The notes under the pieces are model-generated. The model was not told the origin of the DNA. It saw only the letters and a program-made list of their open reading frames with translations, and ran no database searches. From Progne subis subis (taxonomy: Eukaryota; Chordata; Aves; Passeriformes; Hirundinidae): 64,000 bases of DNA. Made by a program: the position numbers and the translations under genes. This document shows, piece by piece, positions 1-26,000 of the stretch (position 1 is its first letter; each line of letters opens with the position of its first letter). The stretch is taken from the NCBI GenBank assembly GCA_022316685.1, contig JAKJHU010000084.1, positions 1 to 64,000 on the forward strand, given 5' to 3'.

Positions 1-599
1 GGGATGGGATGGGGGAGCTGCAGTCTGGCAGGAGGGCTGCAGGCACCAGGTTTGGGGTGGTTTTGGGATACGTGTGCTTCAGGGACTGGGGCTGCTTGGC
101 TTGTGACCCGTGGGCATGTTTTGAGGAAAATGTTCATCCGTGCCATACCTGGGACAGGTGTTGGCCTGCACTGGTGTGTTTACAAGGGCACCTCGGGTTT
201 CTGTCTGTATCAGTGAGGCCCAGCCATCGTCACAGCAGCACAGACACCTCCACAGCGCAAGATGCTGTGCCTGTGCTTTCCCTGGGAACAGCGTGTCCGG
301 AACATTTCCGTTTGGCAGGAGGTGCACATAGGGATACAGGACTGCCAGAGCACAGCCGCTTCCCGACGGCATCAGCCTGAATTCCAGTGAGCACACAGAG
401 GTCTACACTCATGGCTAGGAGCCTGTCTTGGAACACGCTGCTTGCATGACCCCGGTGCGGGCAGTGTGACTGAGAGCCGCGAGGTGCCATCGGGACCGCT
501 TCCCTGTCACCCAAAGGACGGAGGGTCAGAGCCAGGCTCTTCCTGGAGCTGGAAAAGGAGCCAGAGGATGGGTCCGTGTCCGCCCCAGCTGCCTGGCTT
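1..599. other. Upstream flank of OLFML2B, no gene recognised
   Basis: Moderately G+C-rich single-copy-looking sequence. I see no convincing exon or repeat. The open frames that cross it on both strands do not resemble known proteins. Confidence 0.5.
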
Positions 600-1010
600 G
601 TGCACAGGGCAGGGGCGGGAGGCTCAGGCTCGCCGGTGCAGAGGGGCAGGACGGGCCCTTTGGGGAAGCGGGTGGCGGCTCCCAGAGCAGCTCCGTGTGC
701 CGGGGCTCTCGGCGGGCTGCTCCGGGCGGGCGGCGCCCGAGTGCCCCGCGGAACCCGAGCAGCGGGCCGGGGCTCTGGGGAGCCCCCGCCCAAAGCGTCA
801 AGGGCCGCCCGGGGCTCGTCCCGCCGAAGGGGAAAGCACCGGGAGAGAAGCGGAAGGAGGAGCGGAGGGTGGGAGGGAGAACCGGGAGGGAGGGAAGGAG
901 GAGGAGCGGGGCGGGAGGCCGGGCCGGTTCCCCCGCCCCGCCGCTCCGCACCTGAGAGAGCAGCGGCGGCTCCGCGCCGGCCCCGGCCCCGGCCCTTCCG
1001 CCGCCCGCCC

Positions 1011-13596
<12,586 letters not shown>

Positions 13597-14515
13597 GACC
13601 CCCCCCACCACAGTGGGGCACTGCAAGCCAGGGGCCACCAGCACCTTTTATTATTATTTTTATTGTTATTGTTATTTTGTACAAATCGAAGAGTAAATGA
13701 TGGGTTTTGTTTCAAGCTGGTTTTTTTATGGTGGATTGTAGATCAATCCCCAGGCCAGAACCACCCCCTTCGTCTTTGCTGTATCCTTGCTTCTGATTTT
13801 CCTTCCCAGGGGAAGGAAGTTCTCCTTTGGAAGGGCAGGCCCAGCTCTCCTGCCCAGGGAAGAGGAGGTGGCCCAGACACGGTCCTCCCGATGATGTTTT
13901 TAGCTAATGATGACCAGCAGGACACCCTGAACCAGTGCAAAGCTGCATGCACCAGATCCCAGCAGGGTGCTGCTGCCTGCCTGTCCTGGTGGAGGACCTG
14001 CATGTCCCATGGGAATGTCCCTCAGGACTGACTTGCCAGCTAACGGCCAGCAGGCCGCTTGGACATCCTGCTGTACAACGGGGCTGTGAGCACAGCTCCA
14101 GCAGCCCCTGGTGCTGGTACTTATGCCAAGGACTGTCCTCTCCAGCCAGGGCTCCACTCTCTGCAGGCCACTCTCGGGGCCAGGCGCACCCTGAGCCCTG
14201 ACTCATGTCTGGAGGGGGCTGGTGGTGGGAGGGGGATGCTGTAAATACGTGTAGATGGCTTTTGTTCATTTTCTAACCCAGAGTAGTCCCTCGTGGCGTT
14301 TGCTGGGTGAAGGCTCTGCTCAGCTGGGCACTGGGCTGCCTGGGCAGGGGCAGGCAAGGCCCTCGCTGTGCCACTCCATCTCCTACATTCCCTCTTATGC
14401 CCATGCCTGCCCTGCTCCTGGACCATCAGGATCCCCTCACAGAGGCCCTTGCCCTCCTGCCCACCAGCATCTTGTATTTACCTGCTGTCAGTAATAAAGG
14501 ATCCAGTACCTTCGC
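13597..14515 (+). other. OLFML2B: OLFML2B 3' UTR (proximal form)
   Basis: Follows the TGA. It contains an A/T-rich TTATTATTATTTTTATTG-like tract at about 13647-13677 that resembles an AU-rich element, then ordinary sequence up to the AATAAA signal at 14493-14498. The end is placed about 15-20 nt beyond that signal by convention; the exact cleavage site is not visible. Confidence 0.65.
14493..14498 (+). terminator. OLFML2B: Poly(A) signal AATAAA, likely proximal for OLFML2B
   Basis: Canonical AATAAA 897 bp past the stop, followed by a T/G-rich stretch (TGTTTGCGG... TTTCTTTGG) that could act as the downstream element. Confidence 0.65.
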
Positions 14516-14905
14516 AGCTGTTTGCGGCTTTCTTTGGCTCTGGTTCACCCTGTAGGTGCATGAAAATGCACAGGGGTGTTTTGGGTGGGTTTTGGTTGGT
14601 TTGGGGAGAGCCAGTTTACACAGCAGATGGGGACAAGACCCAGAGGGATTTAGGCTGTTGGGACTGGCACTGGGGCAGGGTGACACGGTCATGTCCAGCC
14701 CTCATGGGCTCCTCTGGCACGCTCTGGGTGAGCAGCTAGTGTAGCTCGTGTTCCCCTCTCCAGCAGCAGGAGAAGGACAGGGTGGACGTGCCAAAGGCAG
14801 TGCCAGCACTGTGCCAAGCAGAGCCACACTGCAGCCCCAGAGATGGCAGACCAGGGCAGGTGTTCCAGTAATTTGCCTAAGGAAAACAGTATTAACAAGC
14901 ACAAT

Positions 14906-14930
14906 AATAAAGTTATTAGTAATAAATAAA
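14906..14930 (+). terminator. OLFML2B: Cluster of + strand AATAAA motifs, possible distal OLFML2B poly(A)
   Basis: AATAAA occurs at 14906-14911, 14921-14926 and 14925-14930 on the + strand. These would extend the OLFML2B UTR by about 430 nt and bring it into contact with the ATF6 3' end. Confidence 0.35.
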
Positions 14931-16850
14931 AGAAGGATTTTATTGCCTTCAGTACTAGGTACACAGAGAACAGAATTACACAGGATGAGAGATCTTCTCC
15001 ACCACCAGAGCCCAGGGGTGCTGGTTGAGAATGTGGTGCTGCAGCAGTCCCGAGCCCCCGGCCCACACCAGCAGCCCTTCCCATTGTGCCAGGCTGCGCC
15101 AAGCCCAGCCACCACCCCAGTCCCCTTCCCAGCTCCCTGGAAGCAAATGCCCCCAGAGCAGCCAGCAGCCCCTACCCACGGCTGCGGGGGAGCCGCGTGC
15201 CTCTGGCTGGGGCACCGCTGGGGTTTTTGCTTCTGACTATTGTGTGAGCTGGCCCACAGTCAGGTGGGGCCAGGCCAGGAAAATGAACTGGTGCGAGCAG
15301 CACAGCCAAACCCTGGCCAAGCCCAACTCCTTCCCAGCAGCGCGAGCGCTGTCAGGACAGGGGGCCTGTGCCGCCTGTGCCAGGGACGTGGCAAAGGGCA
15401 CAGCTTTTCTATGATATTGCAAGGCACACACTTCACAGGGGTGTATTGCTCCTCCTCCTCCTCCTCACTGCCCCTAGAGCACTTTGTCTTGCTGCAGGAT
15501 CGACCTTTATCTCCTAACAGCCACACACATACATGAATAATAATTCATAATTCATAATTAAAAACCCCACATGAGCCAGTTAGAGGCAGACCATGAAGGA
15601 AAGGCAGCTGGCTGGCAAACTGAAGCTCATCATCTTCTGTGTGAACTGCACGGGGGAGAAAAAATAATGTAACAACATGCTGAAGTCATTATGCAACACT
15701 GATGCTCTGCTGGTGGCTCATCCCAGCTGAGCACCAGTGTGCTGGAGCTCCTGGGCCCAGCTCCAGCCTGTGGCCTGGCTGACAAATGTGGCATCAGTGA
15801 GCAGAGCTCCACAGACACTCTGGAATGACGGCTGCAGCCAGTGTTTGGGGCAAATGGAGCATTTCCCCGCTGCCCAGAGGGTGGCTGTCAGTGCTGGCGA
15901 GGCAGAGGGGTGTGCGGGGCTGAGGGTGTGCGATGTGCGTGTGGCTCCAGGAGAAGGTGGTGTGGCCGTGTCCCATGGAACTGAAGCAGCCCCTCTGCCC
16001 CACCAGGGCCAATGCTGCTCCAGGGGCTGTCGTTAGCAGTGAAAAGTATTAAATAGCACACACAAAAAACCCACACAAACAAAAACCAGGAAGAAAAGGA
16101 AAGAAAACCCAAACTCAAAAACCCCAAGCTTTACAAATGCATCTGCTGCATGAAATCACTTCCTTTGGGCCAAGCCTTCAGCTGTGCAGCCACGTGGGCT
16201 GGGGAAGGCAGCAGCAGGATCCTGGAGAGGCAGGCAGGTGCGGGGTGGTGCCTCAGAGGGCAGCCCAGCCCCAGGGCAGTGGGGTTGTTCTGCTTGTAGT
16301 GCTTTAGTGCTGACTGCGGGGTCCCAGCGCCTTCCGGGGCGGCTGGGCTGGGCTGCCCCACCACACGTGCTGCATCCCAAGGCTTCCTGCCGATGGAGGC
16401 TGCGCAGACAGGATTTGGGCAGGGAATAATGAGGAGTGGGGCTGTCTGGTCAGGCCCAGCACCTGCAGCTGGGAGCTGGACACGGCTCTCTCCTGCTGCC
16501 CAGGCACGCTGCAGGGAGAGCCGCCCAATCCCAACTGTGGGTATCTGCTTCCACGTCTCTGGCTCATCAGTCCACCTCCAGCAGCCTAACAGGCGCAAAA
16601 ATGAAAAACAACCCACAATTCTGGATGCTGCGTGGGGCCCCCAGGACTGTTCCTGATGAGGAGCCAGCTGAGCGACAAAATCCCCAGGTGGGATGCAGCC
16701 ACTGGAAAAGGTCAGGCACAGAAAGGGCTAAAGGGGACTGTCCCTGCTGTGCCCACATGCCAGGGGCTCCAGGACCTGCCAGGGAAGGGGCTCAGGCTGG
16801 CGGCAGGACCTGCTGCATGCCGGGTGCTCCCCTGTGCGCTGTCACAGGAG
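14920..16850 (-). other. ATF6: Probable ATF6 3' UTR
   Basis: Lies downstream of the ATF6 stop (16851-16853) on the - strand and upstream of the putative poly(A) signal. No second gene is recognised here. A purine-rich/A-rich stretch on + (16050-16130) would be U-rich in the ATF6 mRNA. The boundary is inferred. Confidence 0.5.
14938..14943 (-). terminator. ATF6: Poly(A) signal (TTTATT on +), likely for ATF6
   Basis: This is the only canonical AATAAA I find on the - strand between the ATF6 stop codon and the proximal OLFML2B poly(A) signal. It predicts an ATF6 3' UTR of about 1.9 kb ending near 14920. Confidence 0.5.
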
Positions 16851-17059
16851 CTACTGCAGGGACTTGACAATGGCCCTCAGGGCATGGGGCGTCTCTGGGA
16901 CGGAGGGGGACGAGCTGTAGAAGGTGTCGGTGTGATTTCTGCGCTGCTCTCGGAGGTACGGAGGGACAGATGAACTTTTGATGTGGAGGATCCTGGTGTC
17001 CATCACTTCGCAGTCAATCTGCATCATCACCTCGTAGTCCTGCCCGTTGATCACATTCT
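16851..17059 (-). CDS. ATF6: ATF6 last coding exon (C-terminus, stop codon)
   Basis: On the - strand TTTTGCAG|AGAATGTG enters with two bases completing a Glu codon, then [36 protein letters not shown] and a divergent tail ending KSLQ with a TAG stop at 16851-16853. It carries the second luminal cysteine (QIDC) and the N-H-T sequon. The strongly conserved core and variable last 25 residues are typical of ATF6 alpha. Confidence 0.97.
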
Positions 17060-20000
17060 CTGCAAAAGTAAGGATAAAAAAACCCAACAAAACAGGTCAG
17101 AGTTAGCCCTGCAAGCTAGGGATCCAACAGCAGGAAAAGCAGAGCTTTCAGGACCATTTTTTTTGTCTGAAGCAGCAGCTGCACACATGGAGCTCCATCT
17201 CCACAGCAGCGCCCCGGACTGCTCGTGACACCTCAAAGAGCCCAGACCACACTTCGCATGTGCAGTCACACCTAGAAATTCATGTCTTTTATTTCCCCTT
17301 CTTCATCTGCACATAATTACTGAGTTTGTGCTGTGTAACATTTATTACAGAACTGTTGTTCTTGAGCACTAAAGTATGGGAGTGATTGAAGATAAGGTTT
17401 ATTTAAGAAAGCTGAATGTTTCACTTTCTGTAACCCTCTTGACACTGAGATCTTCAAGAATTTCTTCACCAGTTTACTAACAAAAAAAAGCAAAAATGTG
17501 ACCTCTTAAAAGAATTAACTGCACCTCATTCCTATTCTGACCTGGCTGTAGTACTTTAGTGACGTGGTGACACTGGGCAAGGCCACTCTCCTGACAGACC
17601 CCTGGACACACAAATACCCTGACCAGCACATGGGACTCCCGTGTGGCCCCGGGCACAGCACATCTGCTGCCACAGGAGCTGCAGGGCTTACAGGCTGTGC
17701 ACATGGCTAGCATCTGCTGCCTGGATTTAAAGGTGGGAGACTGTTCCCTGCATAGACAGTGTGCCCAGGAATGCAAGAGCTGAGATTGGATTTCCAGGCA
17801 CGACCAATCCTTTCAGAGTCAGAAGACTGCCATTGGCAGGGTTTCCTTTCTGTGCTGAGGAGGATGGAAGATCACCTAATGGAAAACGTATGCACTGGAG
17901 GAATGCAATATACATTACTAATTTTTACTGTTTTCCTGGATTAACTCTTACTCTGGATGACAGCTGACAACTGTGGCTGGACCCTCTTGTACCCCACGCT
18001 ACCTGTAGAAGCCATTAGATCAACTGTGTCTGGCAGAGTAATGAAAAGCAGGAGCAAACCCTTGCTAAGGGGGCTGAGAACCCGAAAGGAAAATCAAAGC
18101 TCCCACCTGCAAGAAATGAAATGGAAAAAGCTCTGTATGTGCCACTGAGAGTGAAGCCAGGAGCAGCTGTGCAAGTCTCTGTGTCACCGACCCAAACCCC
18201 TGACAAGTGCCTCGTCCCTCCAGGACGCTGAGCTGCTGATAAAGCCCTGCTGTGACATCAGGTGCCACGTCCCCCAGCCAGGACCCTTTCAGAGGCCATC
18301 CCTCCAGGTCACCCTTTCTCTCTGCCTTTGGATGTGCCCCTGGCTCCCACCCCACAGGCTCAGGACCAGTCAGCAGAGGGGGCTGGGCTGCTGGTGCCCC
18401 TCAGGAGAGGGGGCTGGAAAGGGGAGTAGAGGGGCACAAGGGGAAGCTGATGGGCACGGAGTCTGGAGCCAGTAAACGGGCACAGATGGGCTCCCTGTGA
18501 CACAGCAAGCTGGAAACAGCTCCTCAGCTCTCATGCTGCAGCTGACAGGACCCCAGCTGTGTGAGAAACACTGCTCCAAAGCCACGAGTGAGGTAGGATG
18601 GGATGGTGGCAAGGGCCAGGAAAACGTCTCGGCAATGCAGTGAGCTTCCCTGACTACCTGCAGCAGCCAGCACAGAGGGCTATCATTAAGTTCTGGGCAT
18701 GGCACAAGACAGAGGAGAATAGCAGTCCCAAGGGCTGCCGAGGCCAGGCAGGGGAGAGAGCTGAGCTGTGTTGGTGGCACTGGGGAACCAGTCCAGCACA
18801 TTCTGGCCAGCTGGGATCCCGCTATCCCTGTGCTGACACAGCTCCCTCCCAACAAAGTGTGCCAGCGTTAAGTAAACCACAGCTGTGCTACCCCAGGGCA
18901 AGAGGGGCTGCATCTTCTGAGCCCACCACAGCAGAGAGAGCTGGGAGAAATGAAGCTCACGATGAGCCTCTATGGCCAGCATGCACACAGGGGATACACA
19001 CACCCCCCACAGACATTCACAAAAGTACCCAAATCCTGCCCTTGACCTGTGAGTTAGCCCAGAAGATAAAGGCAGGTTTGAAGTTGGCATTTGACTTTTT
19101 CCCTTTTTGGGGTGAAGGTATCGAACAGCTGCAGAAAGCCTCTGCAAAGGGTTTGACCTCACTGGGACGAGGGCAGCAGTGGGAATGGCTCAATGCCCAC
19201 TCAATGCTGCATTTCCAGCAGCCTTCCTCATCACCATTAGCTCCATACCGACACAGAAGAGGAGGTGGGATGTTCCCCACAGACAGCAGCTCCTGCTTGG
19301 TGCTGCTGCCAGGCACCTGGACCAGCTCTCTTGTAAGGAGGGGTCTGAAAGTGATGGCAACCCCGGGACGCCCAGCCCACCCCAGCCCAGGGAAGGGCTG
19401 ATGCTCTGTGAACACCCATGTGATGGTCTAAGCAAAACAACAGGCAAACGTGACCTGAGTGCAGCTGGCACAATCCCCTGTTTGGGAAGCAGACTCACTG
19501 TCATTGCAAAAAAATGATTCCACATGGCTCTGTCCTCAGCACCATGCCATTAAACTGCTTCATGATCTGGATGAGGAATAGACAACATACTTAGATTTCT
19601 GGAAGATGCTAAACTGGAGAGATTCCAACCACCTTGGAGTGGCTAGATTGGATGAGACTGCAGTTTTGATAAAAGGGAGAATCTGTCCTACATCTTCAGA
19701 ATGCATTTCAACCACGGCCAGAGCTGGAAAACATGAGTAAAAATGGGGCAGGGCAGAAGTACTACAGTACTTGAGGGCTGCAGAGGATCACTCTGGATAA
19801 GAAAGCAGAATGACAGGACTAGAAACAACAGCTCGACTGCAAGAGAAACACTTAACTTTGACCAAATTTCTAATGATCATGAAATACAAGCCCTGGATGA
19901 AAGTACCTTGGGGAGATGAGAGGACCTCCGTGATGAGTTTTTAAGGAAAGGCTGGAGGAACAGTTGGCAATCAGGCCCTTGGGTACCACAGCTCTAAGAC

Positions 20001-23000
20001 ACTTGCATTTGCTCCTGGTCCCTCTGGCCCTGCCCTTTTGTGAGCTCCAAGTGCCTGCCCATGACTGGAGCTGTGGTCAGCACCTTCCCCAAATGCAGTA
20101 CCTGGAGTTGTGGGTTCTCCACTGGAATCCATGGCCTGATCTGATTCCCAGAACAAGCAAACTATGTTTCCTGGTGATTCCTGTGTCAGATCATTCAAAA
20201 CCAGCCTTGTTAGGCTTTCTCTCCTTCCCCTCCTGTGCAGTACCAATGTCTGGAGGCAGCAGTGGGGCAGAGGGTGGGTTTCCAGAGGGGCTGTGCCCAG
20301 CACTGAGCTCACCAGCTGCATGTGGCTGATCCCTGGAGAGGTCAGTGTGTGTAACCAGTGCTCAGGCCAGCCTGCACTGCCCTGCCTGAGCACACAGCCA
20401 CCACCCCTCCAGCAAACACAGGTAGCAGGGCGCCTGTGGAGCACAACTGACAGCCCCAGGCTGGAAGGTCAGCGCTGCCAGCGTGCATTACACAGAGCTG
20501 CCCAATGGCCCAGGGCAACGCTGACACCGAGTGATTTCCAAAGCTTACTGATTTCCAAAGTTTACTGATTTCCGAAGTTTACTGTCTTGAATTACTTATG
20601 ACTGATGTTTTGTGGGATTATATAAGTAAAAACACAGGAATGGATCTCCTGTAGAGGTGTCCAGATTCATAAATAGGTTTATTGCTCCTCTCTGAAGTTC
20701 AGAACAGTTTCTCACACAGTGCAGACTCAGGCTTAAGAAGCCATCCTTGCCGGGCCAAGAGCCTGTGCTGCAGTTAATTATTTGTTAACAGGCTTAAAAG
20801 GCATGCTTCAGATGATTGACTATTTCAAATTAATAGCAAAGGTAATTGTGCTAAGCGTTGCTGCTCTGACTGCACTTTCCCAAAGAGCCTTGCTGGCTCT
20901 TGCAGGCTGTACCCAACTCCCAGCACGAGCTCCGTCTGGGGAACAGAAACCTAATTCCCAGCGCTGCTCTCCCTCTAAAAACAATCATGTTGCAAGATCC
21001 AACAGATGAAAGCTGAAGTCTGCAGTCCAAAGCAAAACCAAATAAGGCTGAGGGCATTAACTACTGCTACAAATTACCGACGATGATGGAAGAGTGTCTT
21101 CAGATTTGAAGCACTAGATTTTTAAAGCTGTCTTACTGAAAAGGTTATAAAACCAAAATGCTCCTTCTTTCCTCGGTAGCACTGACATCAATCAATCAGC
21201 TGACTGTTGAAATGCCTGTGAGATTGAGCACCTATTTCTATGGGAGATGCTCTCTCAGAGAAAGGCAGAAGACAGGCAGAGGGTTTGAAAGGCAGACAAT
21301 GACACTTTTATTCTGCAATTAGTAAGAACAAATGGTGATGTCAACTGTCTGCACAGACTTCAACTTTAGACATATCATCAGGCTGTTTGGCCCTATGGAC
21401 ACATCTGTCTTAAAGAAGATATAATTCTGATAATTTATCCTTTCCTATTTACATCTTCCCCAAAAAGCTTTGCTGCAGCAAATGTTCATTATGAGAACTG
21501 GTGTCTGCAGTGAATCTGAAACAGAGCTCCCCTGAAAGGCCACCTAAGCTTGTTGGACTGTTTTAAACACAATGGAAAAGGTGCTTGAAAGGTTTCTGAA
21601 GGCGCATTCATGTCATAAGGTACATTTATTGAGCCTTATTCTACCAGAACTATGAATTTTACCTTACTCTGGGAAATTATCACAATGGATTACCACAACA
21701 AATACTCTACGGGACCAATACTCTATCATTCAGTGAAGTCCTCAGGCCCTTTTCTAAGGCCCCAGCTGCCTTTGAAGCAGATAACCTGTGCACCTACTGG
21801 CTGTTTTCTGAGTAGGTGACTTTAAAACAGTCAGAACCTGCCTGGCTCTGTATCCGCTGTGCTCACTGAACACATATTTAAGGTGTTATCAGCCACACAC
21901 TACATGTCTCTGCTCCTGGGATGGTATAGGGAGGGCAATCACTTGCCTCATCCTTTAACTACCTGTCTTTGTCAATAAGGCTAGAGAATCAGCCCCTCCT
22001 GGTGGGGGTGGATCAGAGGGTGACTCTGCTATCCATGGAACCAGTTTAACTAATGTCAAAATAGGAGCCAGTGAATCATCCCTGTGTAAGGTGATCCAAA
22101 CCCACCAAGTCTATTAAAGCCATCTTTGGTGAACAGCTACTCGCTCTCTGTACTTTCCACAATTCCTTCTAAAGAGAAAGTTTTCAGTCTGTGTCAGTAT
22201 TAATCTGCATTTGGAGCTCCTTCTGCAGGCCCATCTCTCACAGCAGCAGAAACTAAGGCAGCTTTCAAAGAGCCACTAAGGCATTCCAGCATCTAGGTGC
22301 TTTGTGTGAGCTGCACCAAGCTGACAATGACAAAGTTTAGCTTTAGCAATGATTTAGCACCTAATTACCCAAATAGTTTTTACTGTAACCTGCCCTGGCC
22401 CAATCCAGAGCTTATGTTTAGGGTAGCAGGGCTCAGAAAGTGCGAGCTTCAGGAGCTGAAAGCACCAGCTGCACTCTGGCACGGGCCTGCTGAAGTGCTG
22501 CAGCTGTCCCCACACATAACTCAGGGGGATTTCTCCACATTGTCATTGCTGCAATCTTCCATCTCATCTCCGTTGAGAAGCCCTGACCGTCCTACCCAGC
22601 ACATCTGGACAATGTCTCCATCTGAAGGGCTGGTATACACTCCCAAATAAGTATATAAATGAAGCAGTGTTACAGACTAAAAATACGCTCACTGCAACAA
22701 TGCAGCAGGATTGCTAAAACATTTACAGATTGGCTTGTTGGACAGGATTGCTTAAGGCAAGGGAGAAAGTTATAATGTGACCCAAATAACTCCTTTTTAA
22801 AAGCAAATTCCCACTTGGAACTACTTCCAAACAGAGCGCTGGCAGTGGTCTCTCCTCTGTGAACTCAGCTCTCCTCAGTCCTGGGCTCAGGCTAAGTAAG
22901 ATCCTGGCATTTCAGTCTCCAGGTCTCCTACCACCTCTCAGATTGTGAGCCAGGCATCTCCAGGAGTACAGAAATACTGAATCCACACCATCAAAGTCAT

Positions 23001-26000
23001 CCTGACAAGCCACGAGCTGACAACAAGGAGACAGGGCCTCTCTTCATGCCTAATCTACATCCACATCAGTGATGTCAGGGATTATCCAAGAGAGAGATAC
23101 ACAGGCACGACAGGTAAAGCAAGAAAACCAGAGGAAACAAGCTCTCTGGGGCCTCTGAAGTAACTAAGAGAGACTGGCACTGGCTGTGGGTGAGGAGCAT
23201 CACCTGCACATAGCTTAGAGCCCTGTGTGGGTTTTGGAAGAGGTCAGCAGCACCTGAGAGCAACGTGGTCAGTGGCCAGGCTGTGCCAGTTGGTGCTTTG
23301 CGGTACCTGCTCCAGACTGGGAGGACTCAGGAAGAGGGAAGGAAAGCTGGCTCCTCCCAGGGACCATTTCTCACTGGATTGCCCACCTCCCCTTTCAATC
23401 TTCTTTCATGCTGCATCACTTCCCTCTAGGAGAAAGAACGTGAGCTACTGAGGAGATGGCCCAGTGTGGACTCGGTGTGATTGCTCTCATTTTGGAGAGG
23501 GAGCCAGCGGTCACGTCGAAAAGAGAAGATCAGACTCACCAGGGTTGACCCCTGCAGGCATCTCATTTAAAAGTCCCTCAGATGGAGAATTTCTTGGAAA
23601 AACAGAGACATTTTTGATAGCTCTGGCTGTGCATATGTGTGTTGTTGGCAGAGTAGGATTGCTGCAGGATAACCATATTTAAAATCTAAACATCTGTGAC
23701 AAAGCTAATGACAAGAGGCAAAAACCCAAAGAGAAAACAAAGACAAGGGTAAGGAGTTCTGCTGCACAGAAAACTCTTGGGAGTGAAGGAAAGAGGCTAG
23801 AAGAAGAGCAATGCCCTTAGTCAGAACCATCCCATGCCCACTTGGGAGGCTCTAAAAGGATAAACAAACTTCCCACGCTGCCTGCAAATCCAGACCTACC
23901 CACTTTACAAGACATAAAACTGCACACAGGAGAGTAGCCTGGAAAGGCATTCCAGTAAAGGCTTCTTTCAAGAATTAGGGCTGGAGGGCTTGTCCCAGAA
24001 CAAGGGCACTGCTCCCTGTGAGTGCAGCAGGGACTGGGAGCCATGGCATCTCCCCAGCACAGACCTGTGTGTGAACCAACTGGGAACAACCCCTTCACTG
24101 CAAAATGAGACCATCTATTTCCACCTTTTAGAGAGACGCTAGTCCATGAGTGAGCCTGACCTCTTGCTTCACAAGAGCTTGCTTCCTTTCAGCAGTCTCA
24201 AAGAACCATCTTTTTCCAGGTTTTTGGACACTCAGTATGTTACTGTGCTGAAGAGACCATCCTTATCCTCACTCACTCTCCCTCTGGGGCTTCCAATGGA
24301 GCACTAAGGTAGGGCTTTCCTCTGCAGGAGCTGTGCTCTTCCCAATCTCTTCCATGTGCACACTTTACTCCTTTCTTCAGCAGTGATGACTTCCCCTTTA
24401 AGTGCTCTTTACACCTTGGTCCTCTACAGGCACTAGAGATTCCCTGGCAGCCTTCCTCTGAAAAATATTTGTACTATTTTTTTTATGCCTCAGGCATGCT
24501 GTTGCTTAGTATCTTTTTCTGGCTTAACTTCTTTTGGTTTGACATTTATTCTGCCAGAAATGATCCTCTTCCCTCCCCTGCCCCTCATTTGGCTACAATG
24601 CCCATTGTTTAAAAGATATCTTCTTCTATGAACTGACTTTAATGTGCTACTTAAGCTCATCGGATTTTTTAGTGTTCTTGTAAAGATATTTGCTTTTAAT
24701 CTTTAATCAATCTCCATTTGTCAGCATTTTAACCCCACTAGTTTCTCCTTTAATGTTTTCCTATTTTATTTATCCCTTACCTTTGAACCACAGCATTTCA
24801 AGTTGTAGGCACTTACTGATAACTACTGGACTTAATTTTTATTTTCAGGAGGCAGCGTCACATTTCCATTGACATGGACCTTGCCTATCACTCAGCATCA
24901 CTGGTATCCAGGTGTTAAAGTGCATCACTGATTTAAGAATAAATGCCAGTGAGAGCCTGGATTCCCTTGCAGTTGAAACGTCTTTATAGCTTGGATGGAA
25001 TCCGAAGAGTGGGACGAATTTTTCACTTGTCTCACCCGGACACATAAAGTTACCTCATTTATTTAGATACTGCAATCAGCTCTTGCTCGTAGAAGGGTGT
25101 TTTAAATACCATCTCCTGTTTGTGTGGGGTGAGCACCCTCCTGCACATGAACTTCTGTGATTCAATACATGTGTCCATTAATGATGAAAGCACTGCAGAG
25201 CCTGTCTGAATGCCACAGGCTAATGAAGAAAGACAGCCCTTGCAAACATTTCTGTCTCCCAGCCACAGCAACAGGAGATCCACAGCTTTAATGTGTGAGT
25301 CCTGCCCTGAGACAGGGGTGCCTCCTTTCTCATGCAGAGGGGCAGCTGGGGCTGGCAGTCATTTCTTCATCTACATTCACCCAGAAGGCATTTGTGCTGG
25401 ACAGGGATATGGCACAGCCTCTTCTTCTGGAGCTGCTGCACACTCAGGCAGGGTGGAGGGAGATGATTTACTTAATGAAGTGGGGAATGAGCAAAAATGT
25501 CCTTCAGGAACTCAGGATGTGTTTTTCAAATACTTTCCAAGCCCAGAAGCTGCCCAGGAAGCACAGCAGGAAGCACCAGGGGTGAGGTGGGCTGTATGAA
25601 AGGTGAGGGAAGTGCAGCCTGGAGGACAGACCAAGGATCTGAGGAGCAGGGAAAAGCTTCCCAGCCCTGTTGGCAGGAGTCTCCTTAGAGACTGACCCAA
25701 ACACTCAAACAGGCCCTCTCAGATTGCTGTGTTTTCATCACTCTCTAGGTTTACTTCAGTGATGTCCTCAAGACAGAACTCATAAATGTGAACCTCCTCT
25801 ACCAGCTCTGTTGCAGCTTTTCATGTTTTCATGGGGTGAACTCATTATGGATAATTATGCTTCAGATCCCTGCAGAAATAAAGAGCTATCAGAGTTGGCC
25901 TGTGTCTGCCACCTATAATTTCACACCAAGAGGAATTATATAATCTTGAATTGACAACATTTGAAGATATATTAAGTCAGACTGGCTGGGCTGGAGGCTA

